Positions 8,098 through 17,725 of a stretch of 64,000 nucleotides of DNA are shown piece after piece. Positions within the stretch are counted from its first letter, which is position 1; every line of letters begins with the position of its first letter. The translations under genes were made by a program, and so were the position numbers. Source of the stretch: Desulfobacteraceae bacterium (GTDB lineage Bacteria; Desulfobacterota; Desulfobacteria; Desulfobacterales; Desulfobacteraceae); the NCBI GenBank assembly GCA_024226935.1, contig JAAELK010000561.1:1-64000 (forward strand). Reading direction: 5' to 3'. The notes under the pieces were generated by a model that saw nothing but the letters and a program-made list of their open reading frames with translations, was not told the origin of the DNA and ran no database searches.

Positions 8098-8577
8098 TTA
8101 TCTGGGTAAATCAGGGTCGGTGTGTGATTTGAAAGTTTGTTGCCAGGTGAATTGTATGATGGAAAAACTAAATCCCCTGTATCGTAAATAGCCAAACACT
8201 TTTTTCTTCAAAGATTTTCCATCAAGATGCTGCCAGGATCGGATCTTTGGCCCAATTGCAAGGGAGGCTAATTCAAGGTCATCATATTCAGTTAATAATT
8301 GATCGATGATGGTGGGATGAATGCCTTTATTTTTAAGTTCGTATCGGAAGGCAAATAGAGATTTTGGTTTATTTGCCTTCCGGTTTTCAAGATAATTTTC
8401 GGCAAAAATTTTGTCATTAAGATAATTTTTGTCTCTGAGCCGTTGGATAACCTCATCAATGATGGGGGCGATAAATCCTTTTTTTGACAGATATTTATTT
8501 GTTTCAAGGATGCTTCTATTGCGTCTGGCAAGATAACCCAAGGCCAAGTCAAAGGCCTTTCTCACGGAGGGGTTCAT
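8098..8577 (-). CDS. recX: RecX regulatory protein
   Basis: A 159-residue modulator of RecA filaments. Family features visible are an early ALGYLARRNRS segment, KGF followed by VIQRLRDKNYLND..FAENY, then KGI....I in repeated three-helix units (about residues 6-150). RecX normally caps or destabilises RecA filaments. recA is not adjacent in this window, which is unusual for many bacteria but common in some lineages. It starts 2 bp after the stop of the thioesterase gene on the same strand, so the two are probably cotranscribed. Confidence 0.87.
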   Translation of the reverse strand: MNPSVRKAFDLALGYLARRNRSILETNKYLSKKGFIAPIIDEVIQRLRDKNYLNDKIFAENYLENRKANKPKSLFAFRYELKNKGIHPTIIDQLLTEYDDLELASLAIGPKIRSWQHLDGKSLKKKVFGYLRYRGFSFSIIQFTWQQTFKSHTDPDLPR

Positions 8578-8579
8578 TT

Positions 8580-9332
8580 TTATGTTTTTGTCCAGGTTAT
8601 TGTTAAATTAGCTAATTTGACCTTGTTTTTCTTAAGGAAAATTGAGTGCCTGGTAATGAGTTTCCCTGAATTGTTGTCAATTTTTACGCAGGATAAAATT
8701 GTGTCGGGATAAAAAGATTCTTTTAAAAATGAAATTATACAATCAGTGGGCCTGAATTCAAAAAGAAATTTTGCCGGTAAAGCTTCCAGGGCCCATTGGG
8801 TATAAACGGTATTATTAACATGTTGGTTTAAGTCCAGGTTGTGGACCCTGATCTTAAATTCAGATTCATGATCAAATTCAATAATATCATGGTCATTTTT
8901 TACAATTTCAGGGTCGCTACCAGGCGATGTCATTAGCTTTTTTGGCATATGTGGGGCCAGTCGAACAGGTTTTGAATTCTCGGCCTTAACCAGTATCCAG
9001 ATCCCCAGTGCGCTGACCAGTTCTTCTTGATCCTGGTTTACAATGGAAAATTGCCGGAGTTCATATAAATTTTTCCAGGGGGATCGCCAGGTTTTAAGTT
9101 CCAAGGATTCTAACCATTTGGGATTTTTATATATCCGGATTTGATACCGGGACACTACCCATTTGAGTTGTTGTTTTGCCATGTCTATCCCGGAGACACA
9201 AAGAGTATCACAATGATGGGAAGCAAGATCCTGGAATAGATTTAAAAGACGATCGATTCGAATTTGTCCGCTTGCACCAATGGCGGAATAGGGAAATTTC
9301 ATATTTTGGGTGAAAATAGAGTTTTGATCCAT
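8580..9332 (-). CDS. Acyl-ACP thioesterase (FatA/FatB-like)
   Basis: A 250-residue double hot-dog protein that hydrolyses acyl-ACP to free fatty acid. The first hot-dog domain covers about residues 8-140 (LNLFQDLASHH, WVVSRYQIRI, LELKTWRSPW). The second starts near residue 150 and carries DLNQHVNNTVYTQW, the conserved asparagine-histidine segment of the PF01643 family. Bacterial members of this length are common in anaerobes. It begins 1 bp after the AsmA-like gene ends, so it belongs to the same minus-strand unit and probably feeds membrane lipid metabolism. Confidence 0.85.
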   Translation of the reverse strand: MDQNSIFTQNMKFPYSAIGASGQIRIDRLLNLFQDLASHHCDTLCVSGIDMAKQQLKWVVSRYQIRIYKNPKWLESLELKTWRSPWKNLYELRQFSIVNQDQEELVSALGIWILVKAENSKPVRLAPHMPKKLMTSPGSDPEIVKNDHDIIEFDHESEFKIRVHNLDLNQHVNNTVYTQWALEALPAKFLFEFRPTDCIISFLKESFYPDTILSCVKIDNNSGKLITRHSIFLKKNKVKLANLTITWTKT

Positions 9333-9333
9333 T

Positions 9334-12300
9334 TTAAGGTGTGTCCTCGAATAATCTGACGGGCGTTTTTAAGATATCTTCCAGCATATTTATCAATCCT
9401 TTTCCTACAGCAGATGGATGAAGCGGGATGATTAAAGGATCTGTTATACTGCCGGTGACTTTGGCTGGAAAGGAAGCAAGCCTGCCCCGGAGCATTGTAT
9501 TGAGAACTGGAATATATTTAATGATGGTATCAATAGTTTTAAAAGGAGCAAGCAGGCAGGTTATATCCAATTTGTTATTTAAGGGGTCTATCCAGCCGCT
9601 GAAAATAAGTGCCATGTTATCTGCGTCGATAACCGCTTTTTTCAAGTAAATGATACTATCTTTGATGTCTGCTTCAATAACAATGGTTTTGTATCCGATT
9701 CCCTCCTTTGTAATATCTGTAAAATGTAAAATATTGAATACAGAAAGCAGGCGGGATAAAAAGGTCCATTTATATATCCTGCCATTGGTGGCATTTAAAG
9801 TCAGGCTGCCGTTCTGGCTTTTTAAAATCATATCAGAAGGTGCTTGTCCTGTCACCGTGCAGGAAAATGAATAGGGTCCATCAATAACATGAGTCTTTTC
9901 CAGGAGGCATGAAAGCATCTTAGCCATAGGATCTTTTCCCAGGGACTGGATATAAAAATCGGTGGTTACCTGGTTGCCTTGGGGGCTGTGTGTTAACTGC
10001 GCCATGCCTGTGGCTGAAAGATCACATAGATCGGCATTAAGAAGTTTAATTTTTGTTTTATCTTTATTGAAATCAATCTGGGTGTCTATATTTGAAAAAT
10101 GCATTTTTTTATATGTAAGTTGTTGGGTTTTCAAGTATAGAGTTTTTTGATCAAAAAGGACTTGCCCCTTTGGTTTTTTTTTCCGGTCATCAATTGCCAA
10201 GAATGAATTAAGATTGATTTTATCCGTATTTATGTGAAGGTTTGAGTCGGTGTCAGTGAATACTTTTATCGGAATTCCTGCTGTAAAAGAGACAATAAGC
10301 TTATCTAAAAAAGAGCCTTTGACCAATAATTTTTCCAGAGTCTGGGTGTTTAATAATCCTTTAAAATTTAATAAGGGTTTGGAAGTATCCTTGTTGAGAA
10401 TCACCGTGGCATCGGATAATTCTTTGTCTTTGAGAATCAAAAGTTTGGGAAATAACTCCTTAATACTTTTGCCTGCCAGATTAAAGAAAAGTTGAGGTCC
10501 CGAGACAAATACAAGTTTGCCTTGAAACAGGGCCGTATTTTTTGCCGTTTCAAAACTTGCTTCGGATATTTTTAAGGGGAGCCTGATGCTGGCTAAATTT
10601 TCTTTTTTAATGGCAGGTGTAAGCCAGGATAAATCTTGAATCTGTCCTTTAAGCCCTTGAATCTTAGTCATTTGATCGGTTAAATGGAAGCTGGCAAAAA
10701 GTTCTTCGATCTCTTTTTTATTTTGGGCAAAAATAAGATTGACGTTTTCCCCCGACCCTTTGATATCAAACTTCCATTTATCTGGTGTAAAAATGGGGCC
10801 CGCAAGTTTGATCCCGTCAATAAGAATTGTGCCGTTTATATTTTTAACAGGTGATAGCATATCTGTGATCTGGTCATAGGATTTGAGCCATGGTATTATT
10901 TCATCCAGGCTGATTTTGCCCTGGCCTGCGCTGATATTAAAATGGGGTGATTGACTAAAATCTATTTCTAAATTTAAGTTTTGAACTAAACTGTTCTCCA
11001 GGGAGCCTGTAAAATCTTTTAAAATTACTTTGTCATTTTCATACAAAAATACTCCCTTGGTGATGGTAATCGGCAGCCCGATAAGGTCATAGGAACCTTT
11101 TAGTGATAAATTTTGGGCTTTAACCTGGACAGATAATTTTTGCATGGTTTTTTTGCCAAGTTTCAGGAATGCATCTGCCTGGCCACTCACTTCTTTGACC
11201 CGGGCAAGTTCTTTGGATAATAATGTGTCAGGCAAAAGAGAGATCAATACCCGGGGCAGGGTGGAAAGGTCCGAATGAAGATTAAATTCACCGTCGAATG
11301 GAATATCTTTATGGTGCAATAGATTGATATCAAGCCATCCATCCTTGACGATGGTGGTACTGACCTGTCCTTTTTTGACCTTGATATGGAGGATCCCATT
11401 TTTAAGAACGGCATCCCCATAGACCTTTTTGGCAATTAAAGGTGTTTTTGGTATTTTAACAAGGTTGTTTTCAGCAGATCCCGTCAAAAAAAGATTTTTT
11501 CCGGCAAATAGAGTGCCAAGGTTATTGTCGCTAAATCCTACCGTGACTTTTTTGGCAGTTCCTCCCCTTAAAATGTCAAACAATTCCTTTACCACCCTGT
11601 TTGAACCAATAAGACTCAAACATACCCGTCGGGCCTGGCTAATATCAATATCATCTCCGGTAAAGGTGAGGACGGTTTTTTTAGCTTTTTTATCATCGGT
11701 AAAATTGACACCAACCTTTCCAAGGGGATAGGAAAGTGTAATCGGTTTGATAAGGATGGATACATATTGGTTTGAAAATTGAAAGTTAAAATCTAAAAGG
11801 TCCCCAGCCAGAGGTTTATCGTGGATTTGTTTTGTTAAAACTTGTGGGGCCTTGGCTTGTAAATTTCCGGATAAAACCCCTGCCTTATTCAGTTTAAGGA
11901 CCATGTTGATTTCATTGCAGTTAACGGCATCGATATCAATTTTTTCCAGGAATGAATTTTTGGCAAATTGTTTTTTTTGGACATTTAACCCGCGAATTGT
12001 CGAATTAAAGATTAAAGTTTTGTCGGTGTTGGATACAAAGACGGAACCGTTCATGGATTCAAAATATTCCGACTGGATATTATCGACGATCAGTTCAATT
12101 TTGTCCTGGCCGTTGGGAAAAAGTGTAAAGAGTCGTTGGATCTGTTCTTCGGGTAGTTTGAAGTGGAAGCCCTGGGACGATTCAGTTGAATTTTTTACAT
12201 TTTGTGGGGGCGTATACCGGATGTAAGGGGACTCCACAAAAATCTTTGAGGCGACCAATTTTCCAGTTAGAAGCTTTAAAAAATTGATATTAATATTAAC

Positions 12301-12561
12301 AGACCCAATATCCACCTGGAGTATCTTGCCAAAGGAAAGTTTTATTTTTTTAAAACGGATGCCGGGTTTTGGTAAAAATTTAAAATCAATTCTATCTTGA
12401 TCAATTTTCACACCTGTTTTTTGTTCGATAAGGGATGAGATTTTATGTTTGACAAAGGGGTAGTTAACTATTTTGTCAAGGACAAAGGGAGACACCAATA
12501 TCAAAAAAACAATCAGTGCGGTTGAATAAACTAGTGTTTTTTTAATTGCTCGCCTTGCCAC
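9334..12561 (-). CDS. AsmA-like / DUF3971 envelope protein
   Basis: A 1075-residue protein with one N-terminal transmembrane helix (about residues 9-28) and a long periplasmic region. The N-terminal pattern (IEQKTGVKI..., FLPKPGIRFKKI) and the C-terminal segment typical of the AsmA-like C-terminal domain (LNATNGRIYKWTFLSRLLSVF, GSITDPLI) place it with the AsmA/YhdP/TamB-type proteins thought to bridge the periplasm for phospholipid transport. It starts with GTG. A 10-bp hairpin separates it from the parvulin gene upstream. Its role in lipid transport is inferred from the family. Confidence 0.8.
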   Translation of the reverse strand: MARRAIKKTLVYSTALIVFLILVSPFVLDKIVNYPFVKHKISSLIEQKTGVKIDQDRIDFKFLPKPGIRFKKIKLSFGKILQVDIGSVNININFLKLLTGKLVASKIFVESPYIRYTPPQNVKNSTESSQGFHFKLPEEQIQRLFTLFPNGQDKIELIVDNIQSEYFESMNGSVFVSNTDKTLIFNSTIRGLNVQKKQFAKNSFLEKIDIDAVNCNEINMVLKLNKAGVLSGNLQAKAPQVLTKQIHDKPLAGDLLDFNFQFSNQYVSILIKPITLSYPLGKVGVNFTDDKKAKKTVLTFTGDDIDISQARRVCLSLIGSNRVVKELFDILRGGTAKKVTVGFSDNNLGTLFAGKNLFLTGSAENNLVKIPKTPLIAKKVYGDAVLKNGILHIKVKKGQVSTTIVKDGWLDINLLHHKDIPFDGEFNLHSDLSTLPRVLISLLPDTLLSKELARVKEVSGQADAFLKLGKKTMQKLSVQVKAQNLSLKGSYDLIGLPITITKGVFLYENDKVILKDFTGSLENSLVQNLNLEIDFSQSPHFNISAGQGKISLDEIIPWLKSYDQITDMLSPVKNINGTILIDGIKLAGPIFTPDKWKFDIKGSGENVNLIFAQNKKEIEELFASFHLTDQMTKIQGLKGQIQDLSWLTPAIKKENLASIRLPLKISEASFETAKNTALFQGKLVFVSGPQLFFNLAGKSIKELFPKLLILKDKELSDATVILNKDTSKPLLNFKGLLNTQTLEKLLVKGSFLDKLIVSFTAGIPIKVFTDTDSNLHINTDKINLNSFLAIDDRKKKPKGQVLFDQKTLYLKTQQLTYKKMHFSNIDTQIDFNKDKTKIKLLNADLCDLSATGMAQLTHSPQGNQVTTDFYIQSLGKDPMAKMLSCLLEKTHVIDGPYSFSCTVTGQAPSDMILKSQNGSLTLNATNGRIYKWTFLSRLLSVFNILHFTDITKEGIGYKTIVIEADIKDSIIYLKKAVIDADNMALIFSGWIDPLNNKLDITCLLAPFKTIDTIIKYIPVLNTMLRGRLASFPAKVTGSITDPLIIPLHPSAVGKGLINMLEDILKTPVRLFEDTP

Positions 12562-12587
12562 AGGTACTCTCTTAACCTAATGGGAAC

Positions 12588-12614
12588 CCGCCGATAAAAA
12601 AAAATTATCGGCGG
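12588..12614. repeat. Hairpin between ppiC and AsmA-like gene
   Basis: CCGCCGATAA (12588-12597) and TTATCGGCGG (12605-12614) form a perfect 10-bp stem around a run of seven A (seven T on the minus strand). It lies between the end of ppiC and the start of the AsmA-like gene on the minus strand. No terminal U-tract follows, so partial termination or mRNA processing is more likely than full termination. Confidence 0.5.
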
Positions 12615-12627
12615 AGTAGTGGGTGAA

Positions 12628-12909
12628 TTATTCTGTACGACTGGTGATTTCAACTATGTGAAATCCAAAATTGGTTTTCACAGGTCCATGGGGAGTGCCA
12701 ACGGCCTCATTGAAAACGACTGTATCAAATTCGGGAACCATCTGTCCTGGCCCGAATTCTCCCAGATCTCCTCCCTGGCTGCCGGAAGGACATTTGGAAT
12801 GCTGTTTTGCAAGTTCTCCAAAATCTTCACCTTTGGTGATTTTTTCAATTAATTCTTTGCATAGTTCTTCATTGTCCACAAGTATGTGTCTTGCACTGGC
12901 TTTTGCCAT
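12628..12909 (-). CDS. ppiC: Single-domain parvulin prolyl isomerase
   Basis: A 93-residue free-standing parvulin, the size of E. coli PpiC (93 residues). The whole protein is one PPIC domain: ASARHILV, GEDFGELAKQHSKCPSGSQGGDLGEFGPGQMVPEF and FGFHIVEI are the family blocks. No signal peptide is present, so it should act in the cytoplasm. It lies downstream of the Prc-like protease on the same strand with a 66-bp gap. Confidence 0.93.
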   Translation of the reverse strand: MAKASARHILVDNEELCKELIEKITKGEDFGELAKQHSKCPSGSQGGDLGEFGPGQMVPEFDTVVFNEAVGTPHGPVKTNFGFHIVEITSRTE

Positions 12910-12975
12910 AATCGATTTCCTTACTTCATTAAAGTTTTTTTTGTATTGATCATTAACATAATGATCAAATTGATT

Positions 12976-15042
12976 TTACCAACTATATCCAAGTTTTGCT
13001 GCAATTGTGATAAAGTCTGCCATCACATGATGGGTTTGTTCCATCATTATTTCTTTAGGGTCCTTAAATTCTACGTCTTCATTATCCAGGGATTTGAGAG
13101 GTTTTTTTCCAAGGGCAACTCGGTATTCATTTTCATTTTTTAATTCCTGGCTTGTATATGAATCAATCCTTTTTTTACGCTGGGCAAGGTTTAAAGACAG
13201 AGTTTGTCGGCCATTGATCCGGTTGGTCAGGTCAATACGTTCTTCCAGATAAATCATGCCCGGATCATGCAAGATCCTTTTCTGATAGTTTTTTCTAAGA
13301 AATGCATATACAGGATCTAAGGGCTTATAGGCCTTATAATGGGTTTTTTTGATTGTATCCCAGGGAAGCGCTCCATCCAGAGAACTTTCTCCGGTATGTT
13401 TGATTTTATAAATCTGGGGATATTTTAAGTCGGGTACAACTCCCATGTTCTGGGTACTTGCTCCCGACACCCGGTAAAATTTAGCGGTGGTCAGTTTTAA
13501 TTTGCCTTTATCAAGGGGTTTAAGTTCCTGGACGGTACCCTTGCCAAAGCTTTTTGTCCCCACGATGATTCCCCGGTGATAATCTTTGATTGCCCCTGCA
13601 AAAATTTCCGATGCAGAGGCACTCATTCGATTGATCAAAACAACCAGAGGACCTGTATATTCAATGGACGGATTTTCATCATAGAGGCGGGTAATTCTGT
13701 GTTTTGTTTTAATTTGAACTATAGGGCCGGATTTCAAAAACAAGCCGGTCAGATCATTGGATTCTTTCAGGGAGCCGCCGCCATTATCTCTCAGGTCCAC
13801 AATTACGCCGTCAACCTTTTCTTTTTTAAGTTCAAATAAAATCTTTTGAACATCTTTTGTGGTGCTTTTATAATCTTTTTCGCCCCGATTATAGGCGGCA
13901 AAATCCAGATAAAAATTGGGTATCTCAATAATACCGATTTTAAAGTTCTTATTACCCTGGGTAACGGTAACAACTTTCTTCTTGGCAGATTGTTCTTCAA
14001 GTTTTACCTTGTCGCGCTTAATGCTGATGGTGGTAGTGGAATCGGCCTTTTTTGCAGGAATAAGCTTTAACCGGACATAGGTGTTTTTAGGGCCTCTGAT
14101 GAGCTTGACCACATCATCGATGCGTTCACCGATGGTATCTTTGAGTTCGCCATTTTTTCCCTGGCCCACGGCAATGATTTTATCCCCCGGCATGAGCAGG
14201 TGTGATTTATCAGCAGGTCCTTTGGGAATCAGTCTGACCACCTTTGTAAATTCATATTCATTTTGGAGAACCGCGCCAATACCCTCCAGAGAGAGGCTCA
14301 TATGGATGTCAAAATCTTCGGATACCCGGGGAGCAAAATATTGAGTGTGGGGATCAAAGCTTGTTGTGACACTGTTCATAAATATTTGAAACACGTCATT
14401 GGTATTGGTTTGGGAAAGCCTTTTTAAGCGGTTTGCATAGATTTTTTCAAGGGATTTGGATATTTTATCATTTTTCTGATTGTCCAGTTTCATGGTAATG
14501 ATATGATTTTTCAATTCCTTTTTCCATAATGGATACAGATCTTCCAGCCGCTTTTGAAATGGTCGTGTTTCATAGTCAAGGGAAAGGACATCGTTCGTGC
14601 TAAAATCCATATCAGTTTCCCAGGTTTTGATAAGCTTCAGGATATATTCAAGTCGCAGGACCGATCTTGACAGGTATAGATTAAAAATGTCATAGGCCGG
14701 GGCGAGATTCCCTCTTTTAAGATCCTGGTCAAATTTATATTTGTATGGCGCAATTGTGTCCATATCTTTTTGGGTGAACAATTGTCGGCTGGGATCCAGG
14801 TTTTTGATGTACTGGTCAAAGATCTTGGCGGACATGGCATTATCTAGTTTGCTTCCAAGGTAGTGGTATTGTTCAAGAGCCTTGATGATTTTAATACATT
14901 GGTATGATTGGGTTCTTAAAGAAGTTATTGGTTTTGTTGCTGCAAAACCAGTTCCAATACCAAGCAAGGTAACAAACACAAAACTAAAGATAAACAGGTA
15001 AATGAAAGAAACAATTTGATTGGTTCGTTTAGATGATTTCAT
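12976..15042 (-). CDS. prc: Tail-specific (C-terminal processing) protease Prc
   Basis: A periplasmic S41 protease of about 688 residues, close to E. coli Prc (682). The ATG at 15042 gives a normal signal peptide (MKSSKR, hydrophobic stretch, then GFAA); an upstream in-frame TTG at 15087 would add 15 residues inside the neighbouring gene and is less likely. Domains: N-terminal vault region, PDZ (SLEGIGAVL...MPGDKIIAVG), S41 core with the catalytic serine in NRMSASASEIFAG and lysine in FGKGTVQ, and a C-terminal DUF3340-like tail. It overlaps the 3' end of rbgA by 14 bp. It would cleave misfolded or C-terminally tagged envelope proteins and lipoproteins. Confidence 0.9.
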   Translation of the reverse strand: MKSSKRTNQIVSFIYLFIFSFVFVTLLGIGTGFAATKPITSLRTQSYQCIKIIKALEQYHYLGSKLDNAMSAKIFDQYIKNLDPSRQLFTQKDMDTIAPYKYKFDQDLKRGNLAPAYDIFNLYLSRSVLRLEYILKLIKTWETDMDFSTNDVLSLDYETRPFQKRLEDLYPLWKKELKNHIITMKLDNQKNDKISKSLEKIYANRLKRLSQTNTNDVFQIFMNSVTTSFDPHTQYFAPRVSEDFDIHMSLSLEGIGAVLQNEYEFTKVVRLIPKGPADKSHLLMPGDKIIAVGQGKNGELKDTIGERIDDVVKLIRGPKNTYVRLKLIPAKKADSTTTISIKRDKVKLEEQSAKKKVVTVTQGNKNFKIGIIEIPNFYLDFAAYNRGEKDYKSTTKDVQKILFELKKEKVDGVIVDLRDNGGGSLKESNDLTGLFLKSGPIVQIKTKHRITRLYDENPSIEYTGPLVVLINRMSASASEIFAGAIKDYHRGIIVGTKSFGKGTVQELKPLDKGKLKLTTAKFYRVSGASTQNMGVVPDLKYPQIYKIKHTGESSLDGALPWDTIKKTHYKAYKPLDPVYAFLRKNYQKRILHDPGMIYLEERIDLTNRINGRQTLSLNLAQRKKRIDSYTSQELKNENEYRVALGKKPLKSLDNEDVEFKDPKEIMMEQTHHVMADFITIAAKLGYSW

Positions 15043-15880
15043 TGGCTGATTTAATATCCTTTGGTGTTTCAAAACTGATTTTACCAATCTTGCCTGAACG
15101 AAGATCCCGTATTAATACTTCAGCAGCTTTTTTATAATTGATATTTCCTCCTTTTTTTAGACACCCTCTGGCTTTGGCAATCTTTTCAATCAGGTCAGAT
15201 TCATCCTTTGGGATACCATGGAGGAAGGTATATCTTTTAAGAAGCAAATCAGGATATTTTTTAAGTAAAAGGCCGGCAGCAAAAAAACCTATTTCGTGGT
15301 AATCCAGGGCTGTATCGGAAATAGCGCCGGAAGTGGCCAGGGCCAAAGCCCTTTCTTTAGGTTCAATGATCGGCCAGAGAATGCCCGGGGTGTCATAGAT
15401 ATCTATGTTGTTTTTAAGGCTGGTACGCTGGTTGTGCCGGGTGATGGCCGGGACGTTTCCGGTTTTTGCAATTTTTTTCCCGGCAAGGGTATTTAAAATT
15501 GTTGATTTGCCTGTATTGGGAATTCCCACCACTATGACTTTGACTTTCCTTGCCCGGTTTCTTGTTATGCGGGAAATACAATAATTTAGTGCCTTTTCCG
15601 CCTGGTTTTTTTGACTTCCACAGACAGCAATGGCTGATAACATGCGTTGTTTTTCAAAATAGGAAAGCCACATATCTGTTATTACCGGATCTGCAAGGTC
15701 GCTCTTGTTTAATATCTTGATTCTCGTTTTGTTATTGCACAAACCATTTAGTATAGGGTTTTCACTGGCAACGGGAAGTCGGGCATCCAGGATTTCAAGT
15801 ATAGCATCTACCTTTGAAATGGAATCTTTTAGTATTTTTTTTGTTTCCAGCATATGACCTGGATACCATTGAATATTCAT
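15029..15880 (-). CDS. rbgA: Ribosome biogenesis GTPase YlqF/RbgA
   Basis: A 283-residue circularly permuted GTPase acting late in 50S assembly. The motif order is the permuted one: G4 NKSD near residue 58, then G1 GIPNTGKST near 120, then G3 DTPG near 164. The N-terminal WYPGHM signature of YlqF is present at residues 5-10. The C-terminal helical domain binds 23S rRNA in homologues. It sits directly before prc and after a small membrane protein gene. Confidence 0.9.
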   Translation of the reverse strand: MNIQWYPGHMLETKKILKDSISKVDAILEILDARLPVASENPILNGLCNNKTRIKILNKSDLADPVITDMWLSYFEKQRMLSAIAVCGSQKNQAEKALNYCISRITRNRARKVKVIVVGIPNTGKSTILNTLAGKKIAKTGNVPAITRHNQRTSLKNNIDIYDTPGILWPIIEPKERALALATSGAISDTALDYHEIGFFAAGLLLKKYPDLLLKRYTFLHGIPKDESDLIEKIAKARGCLKKGGNINYKKAAEVLIRDLRSGKIGKISFETPKDIKSANEII

Positions 15881-15892
15881 TTTTTATTCTTT

Positions 15893-16123
15893 CTATCTTT
15901 TTATTTGATCGATTTTTTGTTGAAGTCGCCTAATCTTATGCTTATCCGGTTCCTTTTGAAAAAAATAGAGATAAGAAAAAATTAAGGCAATGATACTGCT
16001 GCCTATAAAACCTGCTACCGTGAGGCAAATAAGGGTTTTAAACAAGGGCATTTGATTGATGTATTCAAAAGCCCATCCCGTAGCAATACTGAGAATAAAG
16101 ATACCACCAAAAATAATATACAT
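15893..16123 (-). CDS. Small two-helix membrane protein
   Basis: A 76-residue protein with two predicted transmembrane segments (about residues 3-20 and 28-53) and a basic, helical C-terminal tail (KHKIRRLQQKIDQIKR). It starts with ATG and ends 12 bp before rbgA on the same strand, so it is probably in that operon. I do not recognise the family; it could be a small regulatory or assembly subunit of a membrane complex. Confidence 0.55.
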   Translation of the reverse strand: MYIIFGGIFILSIATGWAFEYINQMPLFKTLICLTVAGFIGSSIIALIFSYLYFFQKEPDKHKIRRLQQKIDQIKR

Positions 16124-16171
16124 ATATCTTTTACCGTTTGTATAGAAGCTATCTTATTTGTATAGGTTACG

Positions 16172-16933
16172 TTATTTGAGCATTTTAATCAATAAGGGGT
16201 GCAAATATGAGTTGGCGGCCACAATTCCTTTTTCAGGATAATCGGTATTCCCGGAAAAATCTGAAAGGTTTCCCCCGGCCTCTTGTACGATTAAGGCACC
16301 GGCTGCGATGTCATAAATATTTAAGTTTATTTCCCAAAATCCATCAAGTTTTCCACATGCCACATAACAAAGATCAATGGCCGCTGAACCATAGCGGCGG
16401 ATATCTCTGAGCTGGGGTACAATTGTATTAAAATGGACTAAATTATTATTTTTTAGATCGGATCTAAGACAAGCAAACCCGGTACCCATCACCGCATCGG
16501 TGAGATGTTTTGTGTCAGAAACATTTATGGGGACATCATTTAAAAAGGCGCCTTTGTCTATTTGTCCATGGAATAATTGACCTAGAACCGGTGCATAAAC
16601 CGCTCCTAAAATAATTTGCCCATCCTTTTCAAGGGCAATACTGACCGCATAAAAAGGTTGGCCATGGAAATATGAGGTCGTACCGTCTATGGGATCAATA
16701 ATCCATAAAAATCGGCTGGAATTACCTGATCTGCCAGTTTCTTCACCAAGAATATCATGTTGGGGATATTTTGTTTTAATTTCTTGGATTATAAACAATT
16801 CCACTTTTTTGTCTGTGATAGTTACAAGATCTTTTGGGGTTTTAAATTCAAGATCTTTGTCGGTTATATTATTTTGTTCTTCTAAGCAGATGTTTCCTGC
16901 CCGGATGATTAGGTCTTTTAGAAAGGATATCAA
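16172..16933 (-). CDS. suhB: Inositol monophosphatase family protein (SuhB-like)
   Basis: A magnesium- and lithium-sensitive phosphatase fold of about 253 residues. Signature motifs are GEETG, then WIIDPIDGTTSYFHG, which carries the metal-binding aspartates, and a C-terminal WEINLNIYDIAAGALIVQEAGG. Homologues act on inositol-1-phosphate; SuhB also joins rRNA antitermination complexes. The reading frame is open further upstream to 17062, but family alignment places the N-terminus at ISFLKDLIIRAG, so I use the TTG at 16933; no strong Shine-Dalgarno is seen and the start is uncertain. Confidence 0.82.
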   Translation of the reverse strand: MISFLKDLIIRAGNICLEEQNNITDKDLEFKTPKDLVTITDKKVELFIIQEIKTKYPQHDILGEETGRSGNSSRFLWIIDPIDGTTSYFHGQPFYAVSIALEKDGQIILGAVYAPVLGQLFHGQIDKGAFLNDVPINVSDTKHLTDAVMGTGFACLRSDLKNNNLVHFNTIVPQLRDIRRYGSAAIDLCYVACGKLDGFWEINLNIYDIAAGALIVQEAGGNLSDFSGNTDYPEKGIVAANSYLHPLLIKMLK

Positions 16934-17103
16934 GTCAGCACCACATTTATTGTTATTGTATTTATTCAGGCGATTATGGCATATCAGGATACATTTGAAA
17001 AGATAAAGGTTTTCAAAGACATTTTGATATGCGGCAGATAAGATACAATAACAATTATACAATCATTTGCCTTGAGGGAGATATTTTTAATATAAAGGAT
17101 ACC

Positions 17104-17688
17104 ATGAAACTATTTGAAGGCTTAAATGAATTCCAGAGTGAAGTGTTCGGCAATTTAGATTTAACAAATCAAAAAATTACCAATAAATTGTTTTTTGACT
17201 GTGAGTTTAGCAATTGTAATTTTTCATATACTGATTTTGAATCAACTCTTTTTGAAGATTGTTCATTTTTCAATTGTAATTTTTCTCTATCCAAAATTTT
17301 GAAAACACAAATGCGAGGTGTGGTTTTTAATAGTTGCAAAATTATGGGAATTGATTTTACAAAATGTGATATGCTGATGGTTGATTTTTCTGTAAAGGAG
17401 TGTAACGTACAAAGCTGTATTTTTTCTGATCTTTGCTTGAAAAAATCCAGTTTTTATAAATCCGATTTTATCGAGTGCGATTTTTTTAATACAGATCTTT
17501 CGGAAACCAACCTTTCTCAATCGGATTTTTCAGGCTCACTTTTTCACAACACAAACCTGTTTAAGGCAAATTTAACAAAATGTATCAACTATAATATCGA
17601 TCCTTTTAAAAACAATATAAAAAAAGCGGTATTTTCCCTGCCGGAAGCGTTGATTTTATTGAATGCTTTTGAAATCAGTATTGAATAA
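17104..17688 (+). CDS. Pentapeptide-repeat protein (Qnr-like fold)
   Basis: A 194-residue protein made almost entirely of A(D/N)LxF-type pentapeptides, here rich in F-x-x-C-x-F, predicted to fold as a right-handed quadrilateral beta helix. The C-terminus (IDPFKNNIKKAVFSLPEALILL) matches the ending common in a widespread family related to Qnr and McbG. Those proteins mimic DNA and protect gyrase or topoisomerase IV; whether this one does is unknown. ATG at 17104 is preceded by AAAGG at good spacing; an upstream ATG at 17029 lacks one. Note the repeats in the adenylate cyclase at 40475 are similar in style. Confidence 0.8.
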   Translation: MKLFEGLNEFQSEVFGNLDLTNQKITNKLFFDCEFSNCNFSYTDFESTLFEDCSFFNCNFSLSKILKTQMRGVVFNSCKIMGIDFTKCDMLMVDFSVKECNVQSCIFSDLCLKKSSFYKSDFIECDFFNTDLSETNLSQSDFSGSLFHNTNLFKANLTKCINYNIDPFKNNIKKAVFSLPEALILLNAFEISIE

Positions 17689-17725
17689 CGCGTTATTCAT
17701 TGTTTTTTTATCGGCACACTTTTTT

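Noticed and set aside
15043-15087. Longer N-terminus of Prc starting at TTG
   Set aside because: The extra residues lie in the rbgA coding sequence and spoil the signal peptide; the ATG at 15042 gives a canonical one.
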